Below are positions 16,475 to 25,657 of a stretch of 54,754 nucleotides of DNA, piece after piece; within the stretch, counting starts at the first letter, position 1, and each line of letters opens with the position of its first letter. The stretch covers positions 1 through 54,754 of the forward strand of contig NZ_BILW01000042.1 in the NCBI RefSeq assembly GCF_004000765.1, in the 5' to 3' direction. The notes beneath the pieces are model-generated. The model was given only the letters and a program-made list of their open reading frames with translations. It did not search any database and was not told the origin of the DNA. The DNA comes from Paenibacillus chondroitinus NBRC 15376. GTDB taxonomy: Bacteria; Bacillota; Bacilli; Paenibacillales; NBRC-103111. Both the position numbers and the translations under genes were made by a program.

Positions 16475-16885
16475 TTACTCCTCCTGAATTAACAACTTAA
16501 TCCTGTATGTCCCCGCGTGCGTGCCGGATGCATATAAATCGTATTTCCATCGCGTGATTCCGATGCCCTGTTCCGCTTCGCTTGTCAGCTCGTGCGTCTC
16601 GATTTCGAGTTCCAGGCGACCTTGCGGCGTATGATAAAATCCGAGTCGTTTCTCGCCAGGCACAAACGTTTGCTCCGCTTGCACATCTCCTTGGCGGACG
16701 ATGCGGATCTGATTCTCTTCCAGCTTAATAAGCGTCACCGTTCGTCCAAGTTCGCTGCGTTCTTCTTCATAGCGGATGTAGGTGTGATTGCCTTTGCGGT
16801 ACAGGTCTCCCCGCGCCTTCTGCACAGTTGTCTCGCTCCCGCTCCGGCTCTCAATGCGAATGCGCACACGCGCTTTATCCGTCAT
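16475..16885 (-). CDS. ywiB: DUF1934 protein (YwiB-like)
   Basis: This 136-residue cytoplasmic protein belongs to DUF1934, a calycin-like beta-barrel family of unknown function. Alternating beta-strand segments are visible (VRIRIESRSG, TVTLIKLEENQIRIVRQG, RLGFYHTPQGRLELEIETHEL, GTYRIKLLIQEE). It lies 5 bp upstream of argS, the same linkage as ywiB-argS in B. subtilis. AGGAG is about 11 nt before the ATG, a slightly long spacing. Confidence 0.9.
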   Translation of the reverse strand: MTDKARVRIRIESRSGSETTVQKARGDLYRKGNHTYIRYEEERSELGRTVTLIKLEENQIRIVRQGDVQAEQTFVPGEKRLGFYHTPQGRLELEIETHELTSEAEQGIGITRWKYDLYASGTHAGTYRIKLLIQEE

Positions 16886-17039
16886 GATTCGTCATTCTCC
16901 TATTCTGCAGGTCCTCTTTGCACCTTATGTCAAGATAAGGCAAGTTAGGTATTAGTTTATATGAAAGGTTCGACGAATTCAATGTATCACTGCGATCAGC
17001 GTTCAGGAATGATGTCGAAGCCAGCTGTTTCCTCATGCC

Positions 17040-17084
17040 AAAAAGCCCCAAATCTCACGAATGCGTGAAATCTGAGGCTTTCCT
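17040..17084 (-). terminator. Terminator after the first dinB gene
   Basis: On the minus strand AAAGCCTCAGATTTCACG pairs with CGTGAGATTTGGGGCTTT around a 4-nt loop and is followed by five T. Confidence 0.85.
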
Positions 17085-17102
17085 TGGCATGCTTTGTCGT
17101 TG

Positions 17103-17606
17103 TTAAATGGCTGGAATTGGCATCCCAATGTTTGCCCACTGCTCTTTGGAAGGACCATAGGCTCCAATAACAGGCACGCCTGCTTGGCGCATCAAAATCG
17201 TGAGCTGTCCACGGTGATGGATTTCATGCTTAAGGAACGCGAACAGCGTTTCGCCGATCGTCCACTGCTGGCCGAACATGTTCACGACTTCCAGCATTTT
17301 TGCGTCTGTTAACTGTGTGCGGGCTGCTTCCAGAATCCCGGCTGTTGTTGAGCGGTAAGCATCCGCTACGGTCGCAGCCTCTGATGGCGGGCTGATGGCC
17401 GCAGAAGGCGCATCGAATTTGAGCCCGGCTACGAGCAGCATTCCGCGGTCATTGTGCACTAAATGCCACGCGATAAAACCTAGCGGCCTATAGCCTTCGG
17501 CTTGCGGCTGTTGTAGGGAGGCGTCTGTTAAGGCGTCGAGCAGTTGCTGTGTTGTGGCGGATTCGCGCTGGTATTCGTTAATAAAGCTATCTACGGTAGT
17601 GAACAT
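17103..17606 (-). CDS. DinB-family protein
   Basis: The 167-residue protein has the DinB/YfiT four-helix fold pattern with putative metal-binding histidines in AWHLVHND and LKHEIHHRGQL. DinB-type proteins include thiol-S-transferases, such as bacillithiol-dependent ones, and many uncharacterised members; the substrate cannot be read from sequence. The ATG at 17606 has GGAGG 8 nt upstream; the five extra codons upstream of it include that site. It stands alone with its own terminator, and a repeat-rich gap lies beyond its 5' end. Confidence 0.85.
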   Translation of the reverse strand: MFTTVDSFINEYQRESATTQQLLDALTDASLQQPQAEGYRPLGFIAWHLVHNDRGMLLVAGLKFDAPSAAISPPSEAATVADAYRSTTAGILEAARTQLTDAKMLEVVNMFGQQWTIGETLFAFLKHEIHHRGQLTILMRQAGVPVIGAYGPSKEQWANIGMPIPAI

Positions 17607-17735
17607 AGGAATTACCTCCATGGTTGTGTGATTTCATACTTCATGTAATTAGTATAGTGGAGTGTGACTGACAACAGTATGGCAGTGTTGTGGAGGTGGG
17701 GGAATTATTTTTGGTGGTGCTTGGGGGAGTCCACT

Positions 17736-17956
17736 GCGAGCACTACTTCTTGGCTAACGGACTGAGGGGACTCTATTCGCCGATTTTGGGACAAGTTTAG
17801 CTTCTAACGGACTCACGTGCCGTTATTTGCCATGAAATGGCCTAGAACAGCGACAAAACCACTAAATAGCGGCTGCTCAGTCCGATACCACTTCAAATCC
17901 GCTGAATTCCGCAGAATAACGGCTCCTGGGTCCGTTACAAAACATTGGCTACTTGG
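17736..17956. repeat. Long direct repeat, copy A (with copy B at 18133-18352)
   Basis: A 221-bp segment is repeated at 18133-18352 with roughly 90 percent identity by eye and the same orientation. Both copies start at GCGAGCACTACTTCT and end at ACATTGGCTACTTGG. Each contains one complete four-motif element. No ORF or transposase is associated. Confidence 0.9.
17755..17937. repeat. F-F-R-R four-motif element A
   Basis: Forward motifs begin at 17755 and 17805 (TAACGGACT... ending in TATT, 23 bp each). Reverse motifs occupy 17865-17887 and 17915-17937. Forward-forward and reverse-reverse spacings are both 50 bp. Each motif is itself a partial palindrome (TAACGG...CCGTTA). Confidence 0.85.
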
Positions 17957-17981
17957 AAGAGCTGGTGGGTGAGCTGCTATT

Positions 17982-18092
17982 GGTGGGTTTCATGGTACTT
18001 TAACTAGTTGGCTTCTACTGGTGGGTTTCATGCTACTTAACTAGCTTGCTTCTACCGGTGGGTCTCGTGGTACTTAACTAGCTTGCTCTACT
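17982..18092. repeat. Three tandem 36-38 bp repeats
   Basis: Units at 17982-18019, 18020-18056 and 18057-18092 all start GGTGGGT and contain TACTTAACTAGCTTGCT with few changes. They fill the space between the two long direct repeats. They abut without spacers, so this is not a CRISPR array. Confidence 0.9.
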
Positions 18093-18132
18093 AATTGGTG
18101 GATTCTGTTACTTCGATCACCAGCTTCCCCAT

Positions 18133-18352
18133 GCGAGCACTACTTCTCGGCTAACGGACTGAGGGGACTCTATTCGCCGCTTTTGGGACAAGTTTAGCTT
18201 CTAACGGACTCATGTGCCGTTATTTGCATGAAATGGCCCAAAACAGCGACAAAAGAGCTAAATAACGGCTCCTCAGTCCGTTAGAACCCCAAATTCACTG
18301 AAATCCTCAGAATAACGGCTCCTGAGTCCGTTACAGAACATTGGCTACTTGG
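18133..18352. repeat. Long direct repeat, copy B
   Basis: Second copy of the segment at 17736-17956. Differences are scattered substitutions and single-base indels, so the duplication is not brand new. Confidence 0.9.
18152..18333. repeat. F-F-R-R four-motif element B
   Basis: Forward motifs lie at 18152-18174 and 18202-18224, reverse motifs at 18261-18283 and 18311-18333. Spacings are again exactly 50 bp within each pair and 59 bp across the centre. Confidence 0.85.
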
Positions 18353-18378
18353 GTTGGGATCGGGGGTTGGGGTTGGGG
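18351..18378 (+). other. G-quadruplex-type motif
   Basis: Five consecutive runs of three to five G, separated by TT, ATC, TT and TT, occur within 28 nt directly after element B. This satisfies the usual G3+N1-7 quadruplex pattern on the plus strand. Confidence 0.7.
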
Positions 18379-18464
18379 TAGAGCTTCGGCTTGGGGTTGC
18401 ACTTGAACTCGCACTTGCACCTACACTCACGACCAAACTCGGCCCCGCCTTGCTACACCACAAA

Positions 18465-18505
18465 CAAAAAAGCCGCCTCCCTCTCGCAAGGGCTGACGGC
18501 TTTTT
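18465..18505. terminator. Terminator after speE
   Basis: AAAAAAGCCG and CGGCTTTTT pair with an additional inner CC/GG-rich stem. It lies 4 nt beyond the speE stop and can act in both directions. Confidence 0.85.
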
Positions 18506-18508
18506 CAT

Positions 18509-19336
18509 TTATTTGATCAAATCTTCAACAAATTTAGGCAACACGAATGCTGCTTTGTGTAGGCGTGCTGTATAGTACTTCGTCGGGAATTCCGGAATGG
18601 AAGCTTCCTCGACTTGAAGAGGGTCATGCTTTTTGCTGCCCATTGTGAAGGTCCAGAGACCGCTTGGGTACGTCGGGATATTCGCGCTGTATACGCGTAC
18701 GATCGGGAAGATTTCTTTGACGTCACGGTTAACGGTTTGGATCAGATCTGCTTTGAACCAAGGGTTGTCCGTTTGAGCAACGAAAATTCCGTCTTCTTTT
18801 AACGCATCATAAATGCCTTGGTAGAAACCTTTGGTGAACAGTTCAACCGCGGGGCCAACTGGCTCTGTGGAATCGACCATGATAACGTCGTATGTATTTT
18901 TGTGATCATGAATGTGCATGTAGCCATCGTTTACGATCACTTCAACGCGCGGGTTGTCCAATTCGCCGGCAATGGTTGGCAGGTACTTTTTGGAGTACTC
19001 AATTACTTTACCGTCGATGTCGACCAGAACGGCTTTTTTCACTTTCGGGTGCTTCATGATCTCACGGATTACGCCGCCGTCGCCGCCGCCCACAACAAGG
19101 ACTTTCTCAGGGTTCGGGTGAGTCACAAGTGCAGGGTGAGCAACCATTTCATGATAAACGAACTCGTCTCTTACCGTTGTCATGACCATGCCGTCCAGGG
19201 TAAGCATCGTTCCCCACTCTTCGGTTTCGATCATCGACAGATCTTGGAAATCCGTTTGCTCTCTTACGTAAGTCTCTTTTACTTTCGCTGTAATGCCGAA
19301 GCTGTCTGTCTGTTTCTCTGTGTACCACAAATCCAT
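18509..19336 (-). CDS. speE: Spermidine synthase
   Basis: SpeE transfers an aminopropyl group from decarboxylated SAM to putrescine. The 275-residue protein opens MDLWYTEKQTDSFGITAKV, close to B. subtilis SpeE, which fixes the start at 19336 (AAGAAGG 6-7 nt upstream); a long open extension upstream is not coding. The nucleotide-binding motif VVGGGDGGVIREI and catalytic-site segment MVDSTEPVGPA are present. In B. subtilis speE is followed by speB; here no agmatinase gene follows, only a terminator and repeats. The divergent neighbour is a penicillin-binding protein gene, as in B. subtilis. Confidence 0.96.
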   Translation of the reverse strand: MDLWYTEKQTDSFGITAKVKETYVREQTDFQDLSMIETEEWGTMLTLDGMVMTTVRDEFVYHEMVAHPALVTHPNPEKVLVVGGGDGGVIREIMKHPKVKKAVLVDIDGKVIEYSKKYLPTIAGELDNPRVEVIVNDGYMHIHDHKNTYDVIMVDSTEPVGPAVELFTKGFYQGIYDALKEDGIFVAQTDNPWFKADLIQTVNRDVKEIFPIVRVYSANIPTYPSGLWTFTMGSKKHDPLQVEEASIPEFPTKYYTARLHKAAFVLPKFVEDLIK

Positions 19337-19620
19337 GTTCATACCTTCTTTCGCTTCTATATTGGATGAATAATTACTGACATTCGTTATCTCTAACAGT
19401 GTTCCACCGGTCCAAAATGTCATGCAAAGTCGGCTAAAATTTCCCGTCCCTTCACACGCACAAATTGTATTATAGTTCATTACCCCCAAATTGCAATAAT
19501 TTCCTAGGCCTTTTCCCGAATTCACAAAAAATATTTACAATTTATTGAATACGGAAACCCATGCTTTTCCATACTGGTTAATACGTCCTTAGGGCGAAGC
19601 AAGAAAGGAGGTAGGAATCG

Positions 19621-21723
19621 ATGTCCGATAATGAAAACAATCGTCAGCCTTCTTCAGGCACTCCGCAAAAACAAAGGGAGCAAGAGGTGCCTGCGTCCAT
19701 GCGATGGATGCGCCGTATTAAAAAAATGTTCTCCTTCTTCTTCACTACCTGTGTGTTCATGCTCATTGCTGCGGCCATCTTTTTCGTATATCTACGCTCG
19801 CAGACGCTGCCTGTCACGAAGATGCTGCAAACTTCCCAAATGTTTGATACACACGGCGAACTCATCGACACATTCTATTCCGGGCAAAATCGGCAGGTCG
19901 TTCCATTAAATGAAATCTCCCCATACCTTATCAAAGCTACACTTGCCGTGGAGGATCAACATTTCTATGATCATTTCGGTGTCGATGTGAAAGCTGTTGC
20001 CCGTGCAGCGATTGTCAATGTGAAAGCGATGGCGAAAGTGCAGGGTGCAGGTACCATCACGCAGCAGCTGGCGAGAAATTTGTATTTGACGCATGACCGT
20101 ACCTGGGCGCGTAAAATCAAAGAAACGATGTATGCCGTTCAATTGGAGATGCAGCTAAGCAAGGATGAAATTCTTGCAGATTATTTAAATCAAATTTACT
20201 ACGGTCATTCGACCTATGGCATAGAAACAGCTTCAGAGCTATTCTTCGGCAAACACGCCAGTGAATTGACGTTAGCCGAGAGCGCCTTGATTGCCGGTGT
20301 CCCGAAGGGGCCACGTTACTACTCCCCTTATTATGATATGAAAAATGCGCTGGACCGGCAAAAAATCGTGCTCCAAACGATGGTCCGCAGCGGATTCATC
20401 ACGCAAGATGCCGCAGACGCTGCCGGCAAAGAGAAGTTGACCATCCAACCGCTGACGAAGAAAAAGCCGGCAGCCGCCCCCTATTTCAGAGATTATGTAC
20501 GGACGCTGGCCACCGAAAAGCTCGGGATCCCTGAGGAGCAATTCGACGAAGGCGGCATTCGCATATACACGACGCTCGACAAGAAAGCGCAGGAAATTGC
20601 CGAAAATGTCGTCAACCAACAGTTAACCGGCAAAACAGAGCTGCAGGCGGCTCTCGTCGCCATTGATCCGCGTACCGGCGAGATTAAAGCGATGGTCGGC
20701 GGACGCGACTATTCAGAAAATCAGTTCAATCGAGCTTTGTCGAATACAAGGCAGCCGGGGTCCTCTTTTAAACCAATTGTGTATATGGTAGCTCTGCAAA
20801 ATGGGTATACCCCCGTCACACAGGTGAAAAGTGAACCGACGGTGTTCACGTACGACGAAGGGCGGCAACGTTACACGCCGAGAAATTTCAACGATCAATA
20901 TGTAAACGCGAATATCGATATGCGGCAGGCGATCTCCAAGTCCGATAACATCTATGCGGTTCATACGATTCTGGACGTTGGCCCTGCAAAGGTGATTGAT
21001 CTAGCCCACAAACTGGGCATTGACTCACCGATGAAGCCTCTGCCTTCGCTGGCGCTCGGTTCCTTCCCTGTTAGCCCGCTAGAAATGGCGTCTGCATTCG
21101 GAACCATTGCGAATCAGGGTCTGCATAAGGAAGCGACAGCGATTGTGCGGATTGAGGATGCGAATGGTCAGATTTTATATCAAGCAGCCCCGAAAGAGGA
21201 GCAGGTAATTGACCCTGCGGTTGCTTATGTGATGACGAGTCTCATGGAGAGTGTGTTCGAGGAAGGCGGTACGGGTAACCGTGTTGCCAGCACGATCAAA
21301 CGGCCGATTGCCGGTAAGACCGGAACGACCGATACGGATGCTTGGCTGGTCGGCTTCACACCGGAGCTCGCTACTGCGGTATGGGTCGGCTATGATAAGG
21401 ACCGGGACATCTCTACCGTCGAGTCTCATCTGGCATCGCCGATTTTTGCAGAATTCACGGAACAAACGCTCGAGGCCATTCCGCCTAAACTTTTCCAAAT
21501 TCCAGAAGGCGTAGCCAATGTCTATATTGATCCTGTGAGCGGAAAGCTGTCCAACGAGGACTGCCCGAACGCTCATCTTGAGGCATTTCTCGCCGGCACG
21601 GAGCCAACAACTTACTGTACGGGCAAACCCGCCAAACCCGCTTCGGGCGATGATAAAAAGAACACGCCAAAAGGCCAAAACGGCTCTTGGTGGAACGATC
21701 TCAAACGCTGGTGGAACGACTGA
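19621..21723 (+). CDS. pbpG: Bifunctional class A penicillin-binding protein (PbpG/PBP1A type)
   Basis: This 700-residue membrane-anchored enzyme polymerises and cross-links peptidoglycan. A basic cytoplasmic N terminus is followed by one membrane segment (about residues 35-57). The GT51 transglycosylase domain has catalytic EDQHFYDHFG (Glu111) and TITQQLARNLYL. The transpeptidase domain has SxxK as SSFK (381-384), SDN, and KTGT in AGKTGTTD. The C-terminal tail is short and polar, with Trp at the end. AGGAGG lies about 8 nt before the ATG. Its location next to speE and ywhD matches B. subtilis pbpG (PBP2d), a sigma-F-dependent spore-wall enzyme; the functional equivalence is inferred from that synteny. 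Confidence 0.9.
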   Translation: MSDNENNRQPSSGTPQKQREQEVPASMRWMRRIKKMFSFFFTTCVFMLIAAAIFFVYLRSQTLPVTKMLQTSQMFDTHGELIDTFYSGQNRQVVPLNEISPYLIKATLAVEDQHFYDHFGVDVKAVARAAIVNVKAMAKVQGAGTITQQLARNLYLTHDRTWARKIKETMYAVQLEMQLSKDEILADYLNQIYYGHSTYGIETASELFFGKHASELTLAESALIAGVPKGPRYYSPYYDMKNALDRQKIVLQTMVRSGFITQDAADAAGKEKLTIQPLTKKKPAAAPYFRDYVRTLATEKLGIPEEQFDEGGIRIYTTLDKKAQEIAENVVNQQLTGKTELQAALVAIDPRTGEIKAMVGGRDYSENQFNRALSNTRQPGSSFKPIVYMVALQNGYTPVTQVKSEPTVFTYDEGRQRYTPRNFNDQYVNANIDMRQAISKSDNIYAVHTILDVGPAKVIDLAHKLGIDSPMKPLPSLALGSFPVSPLEMASAFGTIANQGLHKEATAIVRIEDANGQILYQAAPKEEQVIDPAVAYVMTSLMESVFEEGGTGNRVASTIKRPIAGKTGTTDTDAWLVGFTPELATAVWVGYDKDRDISTVESHLASPIFAEFTEQTLEAIPPKLFQIPEGVANVYIDPVSGKLSNEDCPNAHLEAFLAGTEPTTYCTGKPAKPASGDDKKNTPKGQNGSWWNDLKRWWND

Positions 21724-21755
21724 TTTCCAGCTCCCACGCGGCTTTCCGAGAACAC

Positions 21756-21793
21756 AAAAAGGCAGAACTAAGCGCGTCTTAGTCTGCCTTTTT
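21756..21793. terminator. Bidirectional terminator between pbpG and ywhD
   Basis: AAAAAGGCAGA-CTAAG pairs with CTTAG-TCTGCCTTTTT around a CGCGT-like loop. It serves the two converging genes. Confidence 0.88.
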
Positions 21794-21905
21794 GCTGTCC
21801 TAGTATATGAGGTAACATACACTAGGGTCTAGTATACTCGGTTCACATGAACGTAACAATGGATGACACATAATGTTCATAACTTCCAATTATGCCTTGG
21901 TACAA

Positions 21906-22397
21906 TTACGAAAGGGCATCTTTCAGCACTTGATCCGAGCGGTTCCACCATTCTTCGTTATGGCTGATCAGCTGTTTTTTCAAGGCTGCACGCTCGCTGT
22001 CTGACAAGCCATCCAGGATGAATTTACGCTTCATGGCACCATCCATCTTGTTTACATGATCGGCCAGAATCTTCCATCCCCGGCGTGCCTCCGTATCGAT
22101 CAGCATCTCGCAAGCAGACATGCCGGCATAATATGCTCCCTCTTCGGTGCGGTCGACGGCAACCCATACGATCCACGCCTTGCGTCCGTTCGGCACATCC
22201 TCTTTGTTCGTCGAAAATTTAATGCCTTTCTCGATTTTACTCTTGGCATGCAGTGTGCCCTCATCGAGATAGGCTTCATCTCCATCGATAATTACCCCTG
22301 ATACATTGCTAAGATCGATTGCTCCAGCACCGAATCCTTTGTGATTGACTTTGGAGCTTACTATATTTAAGGCCAGCTTCTTTTTATCCGCTTCCAT
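21906..22397 (-). CDS. ywhD: YwhD-family protein
   Basis: The 163-residue protein matches YwhD, a bacilli-specific protein of unknown function. Typical segments are NIVSSKVNHKGFGAGAIDLSNVSGVIID and GRKAWIVWVAVDRTEEGAYYAG. It appears soluble and cytoplasmic. The ATG at 22397 is preceded by GGAAGGTG at 7 nt; a GTG five codons upstream is part of that region. Linkage to speE and pbpG reproduces the B. subtilis speE-pbpG-ywhD neighbourhood. Confidence 0.9.
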   Translation of the reverse strand: MEADKKKLALNIVSSKVNHKGFGAGAIDLSNVSGVIIDGDEAYLDEGTLHAKSKIEKGIKFSTNKEDVPNGRKAWIVWVAVDRTEEGAYYAGMSACEMLIDTEARRGWKILADHVNKMDGAMKRKFILDGLSDSERAALKKQLISHNEEWWNRSDQVLKDALS

Positions 22398-22602
22398 CGT
22401 TGCACCTTCCACTCATCGTAATGTTAAAATGATACCTTTGCTTTTATTGTAGCTAAAGTACTCCATGAGAACAAGAGCAGAGAACCCGGGCTTGGCCAGA
22501 GCCTATTTCAGCCGTGTTAACAAATCTTTTCCACTCACAGAAATATTCCCTAGGTTGTCTACATATACATGCTGTAGATGCTTGTTAGGCGGGGTGAATC
22601 TA

Positions 22603-24603
22603 TTGAGTGTTTTATTCAAAAACCGAAAGCTACAATGGTTCGTTGTCATGCTCCTTGCAGCAGGCACTGTCTTGCTGTCTGAAACTTTGCTCCCATCTGC
22701 AAGTAAACTGACGGTGCCCGTCGTCTCCAAGGAGGAACCGTCCGCTCCGGCGCCGGACATGCAGCCTGCTGATCGCGACAAATCTTCGGACAAACAAACG
22801 CAGGAACCGCTAAGCTACCGCATTGCGGAGTATCACATGAATGTTGCCTATACGCCGGAAACGAGGCAGCTCAAAGGGCAGCAAGCGTTATCGTGGGAAA
22901 ATCCGGGAACGGTTCCTGTGCAAGAGATTTATCTGCATTTATATCCGAATGCATTCGCATCTAAGAAAACCACGTTTATGCGGGAGTCCGGCGGCAAGCT
23001 AAGGCAAGATGAAGCTACGGCGGATAGTACGGGTTGGATGGACTTGCTTTCCGTAAAAACGGAAGATGGCGAGGACCTTACGCCACGCATGTCGTTTGTA
23101 CAACCTGATGACGGCAATAAAGACGACCACACGCTGCTCAAAATACCGCTGTCGAAACCCGTAGGAGCCGGCGAACGAGTCACACTCAAGACGGAATTTC
23201 TCGTCAAACTGCCCCAGGCCTTCGCCAGAATGGGCTATGTGGACGACTTCGTGATGGCTGGGCAATGGTTCCCTAAGGTCGCTGCTTATGAACGGGCCGG
23301 CACAAGGGGACGCACCGAGCCAGGCTGGAATCTCCACCAATACCATGGGAATTCGGAGTTTTATGCGGATTTCGGCCTGTATGACGTGAAAATTCAAGTG
23401 CCGGCGAATTACACGGTTGCCGCGACAGGGTTCCCTGTGAAACCGGCGGTGACGGAGAACGGGACGAAGACGTACCAATTTTATGCCGATGATGTGCATG
23501 ATTTCGCCTGGTCAGCTTCGCCTCACTTCGTGTATGTGGAAGAACCCTTCTCTACGCCGCAAATACCCGGTGTGAAGATCAAGCTCTATCTGGATCCCAA
23601 TCATCAGGATTTGAAAGACCGTTATATGTACGCTGCCAAAAAAGCGCTATCCCGCTATAGCCAGTGGTACGGATCGTATCCTTACTCGACTTTGTCTATC
23701 GTTGTACCTCCTCCCGGAGGCAGCGGCGCAGGCGGGATGGAGTATCCTACGCTCATCACCGCTTGGGGCGCGGACGATAAGACGCCGGATCAGGAATTGG
23801 AACGCGTTGTCGTGCACGAGATCGGACACCAATATTTCTATGGCCTTGTGGCGAGCAATGAGTTTGAAGAGGCTTGGCTGGATGAGGGCTTCACCTCCTA
23901 CGCCGAGGATAAAGTGATGGAGGCCGACTTCGGGGCAACCCCTAATTTGCCGGTCGAGTCCAGCTACATTACTTCTCCGAACGCCCTGCGACAAAACGCA
24001 TGGGCCTATACCGGACATGATCAATACGCAGAGAATGTGTATACCAGAGGCAAACTCGTGCTGAAAGCCATCGAGAAACAGGTCGGCACCAAAAACATGG
24101 ATCGTATCATGCGGACTTATTTTCAAAAATGGCAATTCAAGCATCCCTCCACCAAAGATTTTCAAAATGTGGTCGAGGATGTAACCAAAACGAAGTGGGA
24201 CGACTTCTTCAATGAATATGTCTACGGCTCAATGATGGTTGATTATTCGGTTGAAAGCATCCATGTGAAAGCCACTGGCAGCAAAGGAGCCGGCCCTTAC
24301 GAGAGCACGGTCCTCATCTCCAAGCGCGGCGGCAATTCTCCTGAAGTGCCGATTCAGTTCCATTTCGCCGACGGTACGGTGCTCGACAAAACATGGGACG
24401 GCAAAGAAAGCAGCATTGAGTACAAACTAACCCATACGACGCCTATAGCCTGGGTTCGCATCGATCCGAACTACTCGCTCATTCTGGAGAACAAGCATAT
24501 TAATAACTTTATGCTAGCAGAAGTGGACACCAAGTGGAAACTTCGCCTGAATCTCGGCATTATTCAATTCCTGCAAGCTATTTTCGGGTGGGTGGCCTGG
24601 TAG
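22603..24603 (+). CDS. Membrane-anchored M1-family metallopeptidase
   Basis: The product (666 residues from the TTG at 22603, with GGGGTG 7 nt upstream) is an M1 gluzincin aminopeptidase. A signal anchor (about residues 9-28) puts the catalytic part outside the membrane, after a Pro/Asp/Lys-rich linker. GGMEYP is the substrate-recognition GxMEN-like motif. The zinc site is HEIGHQ, with a downstream Glu in EEAWLDEGFTSY. The C-terminal half holds a further beta domain. The frame is open for 46 codons upstream but that stretch lacks a signal-like start. A membrane-protein gene follows in the same direction after 57 bp. Confidence 0.9.
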   Translation: MSVLFKNRKLQWFVVMLLAAGTVLLSETLLPSASKLTVPVVSKEEPSAPAPDMQPADRDKSSDKQTQEPLSYRIAEYHMNVAYTPETRQLKGQQALSWENPGTVPVQEIYLHLYPNAFASKKTTFMRESGGKLRQDEATADSTGWMDLLSVKTEDGEDLTPRMSFVQPDDGNKDDHTLLKIPLSKPVGAGERVTLKTEFLVKLPQAFARMGYVDDFVMAGQWFPKVAAYERAGTRGRTEPGWNLHQYHGNSEFYADFGLYDVKIQVPANYTVAATGFPVKPAVTENGTKTYQFYADDVHDFAWSASPHFVYVEEPFSTPQIPGVKIKLYLDPNHQDLKDRYMYAAKKALSRYSQWYGSYPYSTLSIVVPPPGGSGAGGMEYPTLITAWGADDKTPDQELERVVVHEIGHQYFYGLVASNEFEEAWLDEGFTSYAEDKVMEADFGATPNLPVESSYITSPNALRQNAWAYTGHDQYAENVYTRGKLVLKAIEKQVGTKNMDRIMRTYFQKWQFKHPSTKDFQNVVEDVTKTKWDDFFNEYVYGSMMVDYSVESIHVKATGSKGAGPYESTVLISKRGGNSPEVPIQFHFADGTVLDKTWDGKESSIEYKLTHTTPIAWVRIDPNYSLILENKHINNFMLAEVDTKWKLRLNLGIIQFLQAIFGWVAW

Positions 24604-24660
24604 GCCCCCACTCTACAAGGCAAGTTTGCCTTCAGAAAACAACGCTTAGGAGGGACACCG

Positions 24661-25479
24661 GTGACAACCTATCTCAAATCCGGCTTCAGGGCGGCGCTAC
24701 GGCAACCCTTCGCTACGATTGTCTTGTTCATCTACCAAATGTGCTGGGGGATGCTCCTATATAAGCTTGTACAAGGGGTGTTAGTTCCCCTCATGCACCG
24801 GTTTCCCGGCGGTGACCAGCCGAAGCAAGCACTCCAGCTTTTTCTGGCCGAAAGCCAGTTTCAGTTATTCAAAACGGATCTTAGCCATTCTTACTTGTGG
24901 TGGCTGGCCGGCCTGCTCCTGGCGCGCATGTTCCTTACCCCGATGCTGAACGGCGGTGTCTATTATTCGCTCACCCATTCCGATCAAAATGCCGGCTATC
25001 GCTTCGTCCGCGGCATCAAGGAACTCACGCTCCCCTTCTTCGCCGTGTATTTGATTCGAATCGCTTTGTCTCTGCTGCCACTCATCTGGGTGCTGCCCAA
25101 AGCGCAGAAGGTGTTCGCTCACAGCACATCTTATGAACAAGCTTCCCTCGATTTACTGCCTTGGTTACTGGGTATGCTGGTGTACGGCTTTCTGCTGCAT
25201 CTGCTCTTCATGTATGTGCAGTTCGCCATTGCGGCACGTCTTGGTATAGTCTCCACGGTCCTAACGTTCATGCGGTACTCGCTTCCGATTATCGGCCTCT
25301 CTCTGATACTTTTGCTGAGCTCGGGACTTTTGGCAGGGATCACGGTAACAACGACCTATATCTGGGCAGGTCTGGTAGCGCTAATCATTTATCAACTTTT
25401 CCCGCTCTTTCATATTTTCATGCAAATGTGGTCCATTACGTCGCAATTCCAGCTTCTTTCCGCCAAATTAAGCCGTTAA
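24661..25479 (+). CDS. Polytopic membrane protein of unknown function
   Basis: I do not recognise this 272-residue protein. It has about six hydrophobic segments (roughly residues 17-45, 78-100, 123-145, 165-190, 205-235 and 235-258) and a basic N terminus. The start is GTG with AGGAGG 7 nt upstream. It follows the M1 peptidase gene by 57 bp on the same strand and is followed by a terminator, so the two form a probable operon. The protein might assist or be regulated with the peptidase, but nothing in the sequence shows this. Confidence 0.8.
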   Translation: MTTYLKSGFRAALRQPFATIVLFIYQMCWGMLLYKLVQGVLVPLMHRFPGGDQPKQALQLFLAESQFQLFKTDLSHSYLWWLAGLLLARMFLTPMLNGGVYYSLTHSDQNAGYRFVRGIKELTLPFFAVYLIRIALSLLPLIWVLPKAQKVFAHSTSYEQASLDLLPWLLGMLVYGFLLHLLFMYVQFAIAARLGIVSTVLTFMRYSLPIIGLSLILLLSSGLLAGITVTTTYIWAGLVALIIYQLFPLFHIFMQMWSITSQFQLLSAKLSR

Positions 25480-25518
25480 AAAGCAATAAATAAAACCATA
25501 AATGGTTTAGATTTGTTC

Positions 25519-25545
25519 AATCCCCTTGCAAAAGGGGATTTTTTT
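25519..25545 (+). terminator. Terminator of the M1 peptidase operon
   Basis: AATCCCCTT and AAGGGGATT pair across a 4-nt loop and are followed by five more T. Confidence 0.9.
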
Positions 25546-25608
25546 GTCTGTAAAGCGAACCTTTACACATTTTTTCAGACCCAATTGCACGAAAAAGGAG
25601 GAATTTCG

Positions 25609-25635
25609 ATGTTTATGACGAATTTAAGAGACTAG
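25609..25635 (+). CDS. Possible 8-residue leader peptide
   Basis: An ATG with a perfect AAAGGAGG 8 nt upstream opens an 8-codon frame, MFMTNLRD, ending in TAG at 25633-25635. It lies about 25 nt before the c-di-AMP riboswitch. The ribosome binding site is as strong as any in the window. Translation is inferred only from this; the peptide itself has no recognisable function. Confidence 0.4.
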   Translation: MFMTNLRD

Positions 25636-25657
25636 CATTAAAAAACCAAATATTTCA

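Noticed and set aside
17982..18092. Possible CRISPR array
   Set aside because: The three 36-38 bp units are directly adjacent with no unique spacers and there are no cas genes.
18281..18508. Minus-strand Ser/Thr/Pro-rich ORF
   Set aside because: It translates the G-rich motif and neighbouring short repeats and overlaps the speE terminator.
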